Positions 40,275 through 48,611 of a DNA stretch of 64,000 nt are shown here, in pieces. The notes beneath the pieces are model-generated. The model did not search any database. It saw only the letters and a list, made by a program, of their open reading frames with translations, and was not told where the DNA came from. The translations under genes and the position numbers were made by a program. The DNA comes from Bacteroidetes bacterium UBA6221 (GTDB lineage: Bacteria; Bacteroidota; Bacteroidia; Chitinophagales; Chitinophagaceae): assembly GCA_002421685.1 (NCBI GenBank), contig DISB01000015.1, forward strand, positions 62,001-126,000, read 5' to 3'. The stretch's first letter is position 1, and every line of letters begins with the position of its first letter.

Positions 40275-42998
40275 ATGATAAGGATGATTCAAAGCAACGA
40301 TGCGGGACATGCGAAGTCGTATTTTTCCGATGCGCTGTCAAAATCCGATTACTACGCCAGTGACCAGGAACTGGCGGGGTATTGGGAAGGGCGGCTTGCT
40401 GCCCGTATCGGACTTCGGGGGGCGACGACGAAAGAGGACTTTTTCGCCCTGTGCGAAAACCGCAACCCGATAACGGGGGGTGGTCTTACCCCCCTGAACA
40501 GGGAGAACCGCCGGACAGGGTACGACATAAATTTTCACTGCCCCAAGTCCGTTTCCGTCCTCCATGCCTTCGCCCAGGACGACCATATCCTGAATGCCTT
40601 TCGGGATAGCGTGACGGAAACCATGCGGCTGATTGAAGCCGATGCCATGACACGCATCCGCAAGGGCGGCGTTTACGACGACCGCAAGACGGAGGAATTG
40701 CTCTGGGGGCATTTTGTCCACCAGACGGCGCGGCCTGTCGAGGGCTATCTGCCCGACCCTCATTTGCACAGCCATTGCTATGTCTTTAATGCAACTTGGG
40801 ATGAAACGGAGCAAAGGATAAAGGCGGGTCAGTTCCATGACATCAAACAGACCATGCCGACCTATCAGGCGCATTTTCACATGGTACTGTCGCGCCGCCT
40901 TATGGATTTGGGCTATCAGGTGCGAAGAACAGCCAAGTCCTTTGAAGTGGTCGGCGTACCCGAAAAGGTCTTGGGGCTGTTCTCCAAGCGCACCGATGAA
41001 ATCGGGCGTATCGCTAAAGAAAAGGGCATCACCGATGCCGCAGAACTTTCCGAACTTGGCGCGAGAACAAGGGCAAAAAAGCAAAAGGGGGTCAGCATGG
41101 GGGAACTGGTGACAGCATGGCGCGGACAGGTCAATGCTCTTGGCAGGGATGGGCTGGAAGACCGGACGACGGTAAGGACTAAGGGGAAAAGCCTGTCGTC
41201 TGGTCCTGCGGCTGAACAGTGCATTGACCATGCCCTGACGCATTGTTTCGAGCGTGCTTCCGTCGTTGCCGACCGCAAGCTGCTGGAAACGGCCTACCGT
41301 TTCGCCATCGGCTCGACCAATACCACCCCAGCCGATATTGACAAGGCATTCAAGGCTGACAAACGGATTATCCATGTGCGGGAAAAATCCCGCTTCCTCT
41401 GCACGACCAAAGAAGTGCTGGCAGAGGAAAAGCGCATGGTTGACCTTGCCCGTCAGGGACAGGGCAAAATGAAACCGCTTTACAAGGAAAGCCCGCCCCT
41501 GTCAGTGACAGGTCAGGCGGCAACGGCTATAGACCATGTCCTGACCACAAACAACCGCGTTTCGATTGTACGGGGTGCTGCCGGTTCGGGCAAAACCACC
41601 CTTATGACCGAAGCTGTCACGCATATTGAAGCGGCAGGAAAGAAAGTAACGACCATTGCCCCGACCGCCAGCGCGTCGCGCGGCGTTCTGCGGAACGAGG
41701 GTTTTAAAGAAGCCGAAACCGTTGCCAAATTCCTGACCAACAAGAAAATGCAGGAAAGCATCAAAGGACAGGTTATCTGGGTGGATGAAGCGGGTTTGCT
41801 CGGCACAAAAGACATGCTTGCCCTGCTTGAAGTGGCAAGCACCAATAATGCCCGCCTTATCCTCGGCGGCGATACCCGCCAGCACGCAAGCGTTGTGCGC
41901 GGGGATGCCATGCGTGTATTGAACACCGTTGCGGGAATACAGGCTGCCGAGGTATCAAAAATCTACCGCCAGAAAAACGAGGACTACCGCGCCGCCGTGC
42001 AGGATCTCGCGGATGGTAAAATCGCTGACGCATTCCAAAAGCTGAATATGATGCAGGCGATTAAAGAAATTGACCTGCTGACAGCTAATACACAGCTTGC
42101 CAGCGATTACATGGCAATCCGGGTTGAGGGCAAGTCCGCTTTGGTCGTAGCACCCACCCATGCGCAAGGCGAAGCCGTAACCGATGAAATCAGGGAAAGG
42201 CTAAGGGCTCACGGCTTTATCGGCAAGAAAGAAGCCGTCAAAACCCGTCTTGTAAACCTCAACCTGACAGAAGCACAAAAAGCCGACCACCATAATTTTG
42301 CCTCAGACCAGGTTGTACAGTTCGGGCAGAACGTGACGGGTTTCAAGCGGGGCAGTTTATGGCGGGTGGGTGAAGTCCACACCAATAAAGTACGGCTCGT
42401 CAACCCCGCGGGTGAAACCAAGTTGCTGCCGACAGACAAGGCAAAACACTATGACGTTTATGCCTTGCGTGAAATCGCCCTTTCCAAGGGCGATGAAGTC
42501 CGTATCACCAAAGGCGGCACGGATAACAACGGCAAGCGTCTGGACAATGGCGACAGGCTGGAAGTTCTTGCTGTCAGAAAAGACAAGGTCAAGCTGATAA
42601 ACACAGCCAGCAAGACCGTCTTTGAACTGGATAACGGCTTCGGGCATATCGCACATGCCTATTGCGTAACCTCACACGCCAGTCAGGGCAAGACCGTTGA
42701 CAAGGTGCTTGTCTCGATGCCGGAAGCCACCTTTGCCGCCGTAGATGCAAAGGCAATGTACGTTTCAGTCTCACGGGGCAAGGAAGCGGTTTATCTTTAC
42801 ACGGACGACAAGGAAGCCTTGCTGAAACATGCCAGCGATATGAACGAGCGTACCGCCGCCGTCGAGCTGGTCGGCAAGACAAGAAGAAACCCACGCGACA
42901 GGGATTTGCGGGATAGACAACATAAAGACCGCCGACCTGGCGCACAGAAAACAAAAGGTATAAATAAGGAAAATGACAGCTATGAAAGAGAGGTTTAA
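40275..42998 (+). CDS. MOBF-family relaxase-helicase (TrwC/TraI-like)
   Basis: A 907-residue protein. Residues 1-300 are the relaxase: catalytic Tyr26/Tyr27 (KSDYYAS), ELAGYWEGRLAARIGL, and the metal-binding triad His163, His165, His167 in DPHLHSHCYVFN. Residues ~405-830 are a RecD-like SF1 helicase with Walker A GAAGSGKT (434-441), Walker B VIWVDEAG (500-507) and a late HASQGKTVDKVLV motif. The basic C-terminal tail is disordered. It would nick one strand at oriT, stay bound to the 5' end and unwind DNA for transfer. MOBF relaxases are best known from Proteobacteria. The gene looks GC-richer than its chromosomal neighbours. Confidence 0.95.
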   Translation: MIRMIQSNDAGHAKSYFSDALSKSDYYASDQELAGYWEGRLAARIGLRGATTKEDFFALCENRNPITGGGLTPLNRENRRTGYDINFHCPKSVSVLHAFAQDDHILNAFRDSVTETMRLIEADAMTRIRKGGVYDDRKTEELLWGHFVHQTARPVEGYLPDPHLHSHCYVFNATWDETEQRIKAGQFHDIKQTMPTYQAHFHMVLSRRLMDLGYQVRRTAKSFEVVGVPEKVLGLFSKRTDEIGRIAKEKGITDAAELSELGARTRAKKQKGVSMGELVTAWRGQVNALGRDGLEDRTTVRTKGKSLSSGPAAEQCIDHALTHCFERASVVADRKLLETAYRFAIGSTNTTPADIDKAFKADKRIIHVREKSRFLCTTKEVLAEEKRMVDLARQGQGKMKPLYKESPPLSVTGQAATAIDHVLTTNNRVSIVRGAAGSGKTTLMTEAVTHIEAAGKKVTTIAPTASASRGVLRNEGFKEAETVAKFLTNKKMQESIKGQVIWVDEAGLLGTKDMLALLEVASTNNARLILGGDTRQHASVVRGDAMRVLNTVAGIQAAEVSKIYRQKNEDYRAAVQDLADGKIADAFQKLNMMQAIKEIDLLTANTQLASDYMAIRVEGKSALVVAPTHAQGEAVTDEIRERLRAHGFIGKKEAVKTRLVNLNLTEAQKADHHNFASDQVVQFGQNVTGFKRGSLWRVGEVHTNKVRLVNPAGETKLLPTDKAKHYDVYALREIALSKGDEVRITKGGTDNNGKRLDNGDRLEVLAVRKDKVKLINTASKTVFELDNGFGHIAHAYCVTSHASQGKTVDKVLVSMPEATFAAVDAKAMYVSVSRGKEAVYLYTDDKEALLKHASDMNERTAAVELVGKTRRNPRDRDLRDRQHKDRRPGAQKTKGINKENDSYEREV

Positions 42999-43350
42999 TT
43001 TTGGCATAGATGACGACGCACAGGAGAAATCCGACGATTCGGATATCCAGCGTTATTCAAATGCCGCACAGGTGCGCTCGGTGACTTTCGTTCTGCAGGA
43101 CGGAGAAAGTCACACCTTCTTTTACTATGACCTTCGCAAAATCTCATTCACGCCCAAAGACCAAAGCATTGCTCTGGCATTTGTCGGGGAAACCGTGACT
43201 TTGAAAGGGCGGGGTTTTGAAAGGTTTGTGAAGGATTTTCAAAAACAGTTGGTGCGCGAAGTAACGACGACTGACGAAAGATATGAAGCAACGAAAGGTG
43301 ATGATGAAATAGTCATCACTGAAATAAATGTGTCCGTGACTAACGGCTAA
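42982..43350 (+). CDS. Small protein downstream of the relaxase
   Basis: 122 residues from the ATG at 42982 (an ATG at 42973 adds three). It overlaps the relaxase 3' end by 17 bases, so it is probably co-translated. A beta-rich core (VRSVTFVLQDGESHTFFYY, LRKISFTPKDQSIALAFVGE) is followed by a helix (FERFVKDFQKQLVREV) and ends VITEINVSVTNG. No family is recognised; auxiliary transfer function is possible from position only. Confidence 0.7.
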   Translation: MKERFNFGIDDDAQEKSDDSDIQRYSNAAQVRSVTFVLQDGESHTFFYYDLRKISFTPKDQSIALAFVGETVTLKGRGFERFVKDFQKQLVREVTTTDERYEATKGDDEIVITEINVSVTNG

Positions 43351-43666
43351 GTTCAGACTTCGGAGTCGTTTCTTTCTTGGCAGGTACTTGAGAGGCTTCT
43401 ACCTTGATTGCACCTTTTTCAAACAAGCTGGAAACACGCTCATTAATCCAGCCAGAAGTTTTTAACGGCATAGTAACCAGTGTGTCTGCAACGGGGTTCT
43501 TCCAGTCGGTTGTTTTTGCGCTATCTATAACGACTGTAATACGGGCATCCTTTGCCAACGATTGTTCTTCATTTTGGTGAATTTTAGAAAAGCGGTCATA
43601 AAGGGGAAGAATAGCTACGAGATAGCCAATAAGAACGCTCTTAAAGTCTGGCTTCCATTTGCCCAT
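43340..43666 (-). CDS. Small membrane-anchored protein of unknown function
   Basis: 108 residues with one N-terminal hydrophobic segment (SVLIGYLVAILPLYDRF) followed by a soluble part (ARITVVIDSAKTTDWKNPV) and a charged tail. The 3' end overlaps the preceding convergent gene by 11 bases. A GGAGG lies 8 bases before the ATG. It diverges from the membrane protein gene at 43758. Confidence 0.65.
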   Translation of the reverse strand: MGKWKPDFKSVLIGYLVAILPLYDRFSKIHQNEEQSLAKDARITVVIDSAKTTDWKNPVADTLVTMPLKTSGWINERVSSLFEKGAIKVEASQVPAKKETTPKSELSR

Positions 43667-43757
43667 GATGACCTCCTTTGAATGTTGTTACCATAAGCAA
43701 TATATTTATTGAGGTCAAGAAATATTTGCTTGCAATTAAAACAACCTTTTCAAAGAG

Positions 43758-44849
43758 ATGGATACTCAAAACCTCAAAAGAAAATGGCGCAAATGTCGCT
43801 CAAAACTAATTATGTTTGTTTATCACATTGTTTCTCTACTTGGGGAACATTTGGGAGAGACATTTTTATTTATTGGCATACTTGTGATTGCCTTGCGTGA
43901 GAGAATACTCCCGCCAACCGCACCAACTCCATTTTCTCAAATTCCATCTTTTCAAGAATTGGTCGCCCTGGCCATATTGGCGGTGATTTATTTTATTTTC
44001 TACGAAATAAAAAGATGCTTAATCAAAAACACGGGCGCGACGATATTGGTAGATGATGAGAAGGGAGCTTTAGTGGCAGGTAGCAATGGAATGCTGTCTC
44101 TGAATATAAACGTCAATGTCGATGGCTGGAAGCCACACAATGACCCCAAAAAATCCGAAGATGAACAAAAACATTGGAGTCAAGCTGGCACTGTTATAGA
44201 AGCAAACAACCTACATCAAGAAGCGCATCGCAGAACGCTATGGGCATACGTTATAGAAGACATTGCAAACCGAAACACTGCTCATGTCGGCAAGAACAAC
44301 AAGTCTATCTATATTCTTTACTCAGATGATGCATCTGCAAAAGCAATAGGATATACGCATGTAGTTCCTGTAAATCTTCATACATGGAACAAATTCAAGT
44401 CAGGCGTAATAAGCACATCTGAAATACAAGCTGATTATATCTGCCGTTATCCTCCAAAGACTAACGACGACAAGCCCTTTGGTCTGATAATCTTATCTCT
44501 TGTCATGTCTAAAATACCTATCCCAAGAAAAGATGAAATATCCAGACAATTCTATGCAGGCAGAATAATAACATTAGCTCTTGCGCATCATCTGGAAGCA
44601 TATCGAAATCGTGAGTTTAAGCACACACAGGTTATTCCTGTGATGTTTCAATCAGCTAACCCCGCTGTTAAAGAATTTATCGAACCTTATAAAAGGAACC
44701 CCACGGAATATTCAAAAGAAAAAGTTGAGATATTTTGTTTTGACCTTGAGAACCCGCATGCACGTCCTCTACCGAAATGCTGTGCTCTTAATGAGGGTGG
44801 TATGGTATCTGTAATCCAGTTGCCCGCTTTAGCAAGTCGATATGTTTAG
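43758..44849 (+). CDS. Membrane protein with a large C-terminal soluble domain
   Basis: 363 residues. Two or three membrane segments lie in residues ~18-50 and 68-87 (FVYHIVSLLGEHLGETFLFI, LVALAILAVIYFIFYEIKRC). The soluble domain (~170-350) has KSIYILYSDDASAKAIGYTH, VVPVNLHTWNKFKSGVIS and PFGLIILSLVMSKIPI, which may resemble a GNAT acyltransferase fold, but this is a weak impression. Its last 62 bases overlap the 3' end of the convergent serine recombinase gene, unusually far. It is AT-richer than the relaxase beside it. Function is unknown. Confidence 0.65.
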   Translation: MDTQNLKRKWRKCRSKLIMFVYHIVSLLGEHLGETFLFIGILVIALRERILPPTAPTPFSQIPSFQELVALAILAVIYFIFYEIKRCLIKNTGATILVDDEKGALVAGSNGMLSLNINVNVDGWKPHNDPKKSEDEQKHWSQAGTVIEANNLHQEAHRRTLWAYVIEDIANRNTAHVGKNNKSIYILYSDDASAKAIGYTHVVPVNLHTWNKFKSGVISTSEIQADYICRYPPKTNDDKPFGLIILSLVMSKIPIPRKDEISRQFYAGRIITLALAHHLEAYRNREFKHTQVIPVMFQSANPAVKEFIEPYKRNPTEYSKEKVEIFCFDLENPHARPLPKCCALNEGGMVSVIQLPALASRYV

Positions 44850-46425
44850 CTGTTGTAATAATAGCTTTTCTAACACCTATATCGGTTCTAACTGTATGAA
44901 GTATCGGACGCCAATCGTTCGGTTCCGCTGTATTTATGAACAGCGAGAACGGTATTCTGTAGGAATAACAAAGAGTTCCGTTATCCAGAGTCAGGTTCGC
45001 AAGTACCAAATTCAGTATTTTTCTCTTTTCTTCGTCAGTCGCGTTAACGAAGTAATCCCCTGCTTGGCAGCATGTTTCGAGAATCAGTAACAGGCTTTCT
45101 TTAAAGCCATCATCACCACGCATATTTGCTTCAAGCTGACTTTTGATTTCAAGCTGACGATTCCGAAACTCTTGCTTTCGGGTATCAAACTCCTCACGGG
45201 TAATACCCCCGTCTAAAAGCAGGTCTAAAAGGCTATTAAGGCGGCTCTGGATGCGGGAATCCTCTTTCTTAAGCTCTCCATCCTGCCGAAGGGCAAACTC
45301 CCTCTCTACTTTATCTGTAGCCCGCAATTCGTCTTTGACAATATCGAAAACATCGGACGGAATTTTTAGCGCACGTAAGGCTACCTCTGCTTGTGCCAAT
45401 ATTTTGTCCTGCCTTACGTGTATATCCTTTCCAGCATCATCCCATGAGCGCAAATATGTCCATTCGGCAGTTGCACCGCTCTTATAGGTTTTTTTGCGGG
45501 TATAGGAATACACAACCCGTCCGTTTGATTTGGCAGTCAGTAAGCCACGGAAGGGAAATTGTAATTCACCATAAGCGAATTTCTTTTTGTGCCAGCGTTT
45601 AAACACAGCTTGGCATTCGTCAAAGATTTCTTTGGTTATAAGCGCGGGGTATTTGTGGGGAAGTTCTTTGCCCTTAACCTTCATGGTGCCATAGTAGAAG
45701 GGATTCGTGAGAATTTTATGAAGATGTACTTTGCTTAATGGCTTACCAGAGGTCTTGCTTGTAAGCCCCCATTTCTTTGTCGCGTCTGCAAGGTGTCCAA
45801 GCGTGTAAACGCCTGTCGAAAATTCTTTGAACAGCCTTGCAATCAGCAAAGCCCTTGTCTCATCTACAATTACATCACCTCTGTCTTTGTCAGTGCGAAT
45901 GTTAAGATAACCGATAGGTGCTTTGGATGGGAACTCGCCATTCCTAAGTTTATGGTCGATAGAACGCTTCACATTGTCACGTAAGCTATCAACATAGGAT
46001 TGCGCAAGAATAATGCCGATAGACCACATTAAGCGTTCTTGGCTAATGCTGTCTTTGTGTATGACGTAATTTTCTGAAATAAAATGGAGTTCAATTTTGC
46101 CTTCCTGAACAAGACCGTCAAGTACAGGGTATTCTTTCAGGCTACGTTGCACACGGTCGATTTTATCTGCGACGATGGCAATAGTTTGCTTTTGCTTTTT
46201 GCAGAAGCTAATCATCTCCATGAAACTCTTTCGGTCGCCTTTTGTCGAAGACTCTGTGATTTCGTATGTCTCGACAATTTCCAGTCCACGCCGTTCGCAG
46301 TAGCTTTTCAGGCGATATGTCTGCGCTTCGATGGAATAGCCGTCCTCTTGCTCTTTGGATGAAACACGAGCAAGGATAACCGCTTTTTTGGCGTTGCCTT
46401 TTTGTAGGTCAAGAATGTTTGTCAT
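44788..46425 (-). CDS. Large serine recombinase with degenerate zinc ribbon
   Basis: 545 residues. The resolvase-type catalytic domain (1-150) has the nucleophile Ser22 in LARVSSKEQEDGYSIEAQ and IVADKIDRVQRS. The recombinase domain follows (KAPIGYLNIRTDKDRGDVIV, SKVHLHKILTNPFYYGTM). In the zinc-ribbon position the sequence FRGLLTAKSNGRVVYSYTRK lacks the usual C-x-x-C pairs. A coiled coil closes the protein. The ATG at 46425 is preferred over one at 46482 because family homology begins just after it. It is a second, different recombinase in the same element, possibly from an older nested element. Confidence 0.9.
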   Translation of the reverse strand: MTNILDLQKGNAKKAVILARVSSKEQEDGYSIEAQTYRLKSYCERRGLEIVETYEITESSTKGDRKSFMEMISFCKKQKQTIAIVADKIDRVQRSLKEYPVLDGLVQEGKIELHFISENYVIHKDSISQERLMWSIGIILAQSYVDSLRDNVKRSIDHKLRNGEFPSKAPIGYLNIRTDKDRGDVIVDETRALLIARLFKEFSTGVYTLGHLADATKKWGLTSKTSGKPLSKVHLHKILTNPFYYGTMKVKGKELPHKYPALITKEIFDECQAVFKRWHKKKFAYGELQFPFRGLLTAKSNGRVVYSYTRKKTYKSGATAEWTYLRSWDDAGKDIHVRQDKILAQAEVALRALKIPSDVFDIVKDELRATDKVEREFALRQDGELKKEDSRIQSRLNSLLDLLLDGGITREEFDTRKQEFRNRQLEIKSQLEANMRGDDGFKESLLLILETCCQAGDYFVNATDEEKRKILNLVLANLTLDNGTLCYSYRIPFSLFINTAEPNDWRPILHTVRTDIGVRKAIITTAKHIDLLKRATGLQIPYHPH

Positions 46426-46612
46426 GTTTCTGATTCTCCATGATACGCTGCTGGATTTCAAGAAGTGTTTTAAAAAAAGCAATAAGGTTTCTTGCCGCTT
46501 CCTTCTTCTCCTTTTCCGTCATTGTATAGTCTGCATTTCGCTGAATGGCGGCTGTAAGTTTCTGAAATGAATCGCTGTTTTCCGATATAAACATATCCTT
46601 CTGTTTGCTCAT
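46409..46612 (-). CDS. Small helical protein
   Basis: 67 residues from the ATG at 46612, preceded on the minus strand by GGGGGTAGT. Helical throughout (SFQKLTAAIQRNADYTMTEK, EAARNLIAFFKTLLEIQQRI). The stop overlaps the start region of the serine recombinase gene by 17 bases, so it is probably co-expressed with it. No family is recognised. Confidence 0.6.
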   Translation of the reverse strand: MSKQKDMFISENSDSFQKLTAAIQRNADYTMTEKEKKEAARNLIAFFKTLLEIQQRIMENQKHDKHS

Positions 46613-46656
46613 ACTACCCCCGCTAAGTTGATGATTGACGTAGAGAAGGGCGGCGG

Positions 46657-47577
46657 TCATAAGACCGCCGCTTGAACCCTCGGGTTTGGTTGCTCTTTCT
46701 TGGGTTGCATGGCGGTGACGTATTCAACGGCTCTTTGCGCGAAAGATGCGGCTTGAAAGATGAAGCGTTTATCATTCTGCAAGACGGTAAGCCAAGACTG
46801 GATGTAGGCGGCGCGGTTCTCCGGCTCTGGCGGTTCAAAACCGAGGTCGGCGGCAAGGAAGCATGAGCCAAGTTCTGCAACAAGTTCTTCCTTCGCATAG
46901 CCCTCGTCGCCCCATTTCTTGCGGTTGAAATCACGGTCAAGGCGGCTCGGGTGGCGTGTCCAGTGGGTCAGCTCATGCGCAAGTACGGCGTAGTAACTGG
47001 CGGCATTGTTAAAGGCTTCAAAGGGCGGCATTTCGATTTTATCCTGGGCGATATAGTAAGCGGCTTTCCCTCCTGTAAAGACATTGGCTTTGGTATGCTT
47101 GATAAACTGTTCCAAAGCTTCGATGCGCTGTTCGGGGTTGACGATTTTAGGTTCGGGAAGTGTATAGAAGGCTTCGGGAAGTCCTTCGATTTGGCTTGCA
47201 TTGAAAACAGTGTACTGTTTCAGAAAAGGGATTTTCTGAACGGTCGTGTTGCCGTTTGCATCCTTGTCCTCTTTCTCGAATTTGTCGGCATAAACGACGT
47301 ATGAGCCTTTCTCGCCTTTGCGGACATTGGCTTTCATGGATGTTGCCTGTTTGAAGGTCATCCAGTAGGGCGAGGTATAGCCTTTCTCGGCGGCTGTTGC
47401 CCAAAGCATAATCGTGTTGATGCCGGAATAAGGCATATCGTTGGCGCGAAGTGGCAACATAACGTGGCCTGAGAGGTTGTCGCCGCTCCAAGGCTTGCGC
47501 CAAGTCAGTTCGCCTTTTTCGAGGTCGGCAATGATTTTGTTGGTGATGCGGGTGTAAACGTCTTTCTCTTGCGTCAT
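46657..47577 (-). CDS. ardC: ArdC-type antirestriction protein / zincin metallopeptidase
   Basis: 306 residues. The N-terminal ssDNA-binding domain (DVYTRITNKIIADLEKGELT, GINTIMLWA, YWMTFKQA, VRKGEKGSYVVY) is followed by a zincin-like domain with His201, Glu202 and His205 in LAHELTHWT plus a downstream EELVAELGS helix. ArdC proteins protect incoming single-stranded conjugative DNA from host restriction. Finding it on an element that itself carries McrBC is notable. It is in a minus-strand gene block with radC and the primase-like gene. Confidence 0.92.
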   Translation of the reverse strand: MTQEKDVYTRITNKIIADLEKGELTWRKPWSGDNLSGHVMLPLRANDMPYSGINTIMLWATAAEKGYTSPYWMTFKQATSMKANVRKGEKGSYVVYADKFEKEDKDANGNTTVQKIPFLKQYTVFNASQIEGLPEAFYTLPEPKIVNPEQRIEALEQFIKHTKANVFTGGKAAYYIAQDKIEMPPFEAFNNAASYYAVLAHELTHWTRHPSRLDRDFNRKKWGDEGYAKEELVAELGSCFLAADLGFEPPEPENRAAYIQSWLTVLQNDKRFIFQAASFAQRAVEYVTAMQPKKEQPNPRVQAAVL

Positions 47578-47621
47578 GTCAATTCTCCTTGTGGCTGGAA
47601 GCTTGCGGGAAAGAAGGCGCG

Positions 47622-47819
47622 TTATGCGCCTTCCTCCGTTTCTACTTTCGGTTTAGGCGGGAAGGCAACGTAACGCTTGTTGCCCATGAGGATGTTCAGA
47701 CCTTCGCCCTTGTCGTGGCGATAGATGCTGCCGACGTATTGGTTGTCACCGTTTTCATCTTTGACGAAGATGTAAAAAGCGAGGTTGTCCTTGACTTTCG
47801 TTTTGGTTTCTTTAGCCAT
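47622..47819 (-). CDS. Small beta-rich protein, possibly longer at the N-terminus
   Basis: 65 residues from the ATG at 47819: NLAFYIFVKDENGDNQYVGS, then IYRHDKGEGLNILMGNKRYV. It resembles small DUF736-like plasmid proteins. The same frame stays open to an ATG at 48095, which overlaps the radC stop (ATGA), giving a 157-residue alternative. The extra region (NLSPLPFANASRVNQKIGSP, then AGKPHESHAGGS) is of low complexity. The short form has an AGGAGA 7 bases before its ATG. Confidence 0.65.
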   Translation of the reverse strand: MAKETKTKVKDNLAFYIFVKDENGDNQYVGSIYRHDKGEGLNILMGNKRYVAFPPKPKVETEEGA

Positions 47820-48091
47820 GTGTCTGTCTCCTGTTTTTTGCGTTACCCTTTCGGGCGATGCCGCCTGTTGACCGAAAGCAAATGCAGCGTCCACTTGAAA
47901 ATTGGGGGAACCGCCCGCATGACTTTCATGCGGCTTGCCTGCGGGGGAGCCGATTTTCTGGTTGACGCGGGAAGCATTTGCGAAAGGTAGGGGGCTAAGA
48001 TTGCCCGTATGGTATCGCAATTCGTCACAGGTGATGGACTTGGCAATAACCGAACGGACGACAAGCGAAGCACGTTTGAAACCCTCGTCGC

Positions 48092-48568
48092 TCATAGCAA
48101 ACCCCTTTCCTGAAATGAGAGGTAGCTTTCGCGTGTCACGATAAGGTGGTCAGTCAGGGGCGTGTCCAGCAATACGCCCGCCGCCTTGAAACGCTCGGTC
48201 AGACGCTTGTCCTGCTCGCTTGGCAACATGCAGCCGGACGGGTGATTGTGGGCAATGATGATGTGCCGCGCCCGCGCCTTCAAAGCCATGCCAAAAGCAA
48301 GTTTCAGGTCAACGTCACAACTGACAAGCCCGCCAGTGGAGAGCGTTGCAATGCCAAGACAGCCGTTTGTGTTGGTCAAGAGCATGACCCTGAACTGTTC
48401 CTGCAATTCGATTTTGCTTTTGTCCCAGCTATCGAGGAAAAGCTTGCAGGCTTCCTCCGGCCCTTCCACGACAGGTAATTCGGAAGGCGGCATTTTGCAG
48501 GAATAGGAAACGTCAATCTCCCGAATGTGGGCAAGGTCGGGGCTTCCCCGCTTCATGGCGTGGTGCAT
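48092..48568 (-). CDS. radC: RadC-like JAB/MPN-domain protein
   Basis: 158 residues with the JAMM metal-binding set: His107 and His109 in IIIAHNHPSG and Asp120 in PSEQD, plus the upstream strands EQFRVMLLTNTNGCLGIATL. The N-terminal HhH part of chromosomal RadC is missing, as is usual for plasmid and mobile-element copies. The true function is unclear; a role in processing replication or transfer intermediates is proposed for the family. The gene overlaps the next frame downstream by ATGA. Confidence 0.9.
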   Translation of the reverse strand: MHHAMKRGSPDLAHIREIDVSYSCKMPPSELPVVEGPEEACKLFLDSWDKSKIELQEQFRVMLLTNTNGCLGIATLSTGGLVSCDVDLKLAFGMALKARARHIIIAHNHPSGCMLPSEQDKRLTERFKAAGVLLDTPLTDHLIVTRESYLSFQERGLL

Positions 48569-48611
48569 GGTATGTCCTTTCTTGTGAGTGTTGTTAAAGT
48601 GGCGGCAGGCT

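Noticed and set aside
40338..41375. 345-codon open frame on the minus strand
   Set aside because: It is antisense to the relaxase domain containing the HxHxH motif. The GC-rich third positions of that gene keep the opposite frame open.
44788..46425. Transposon ends around the serine recombinase
   Set aside because: No terminal inverted repeats or matching short direct repeats were visible near 44.8 or 46.6 kb.
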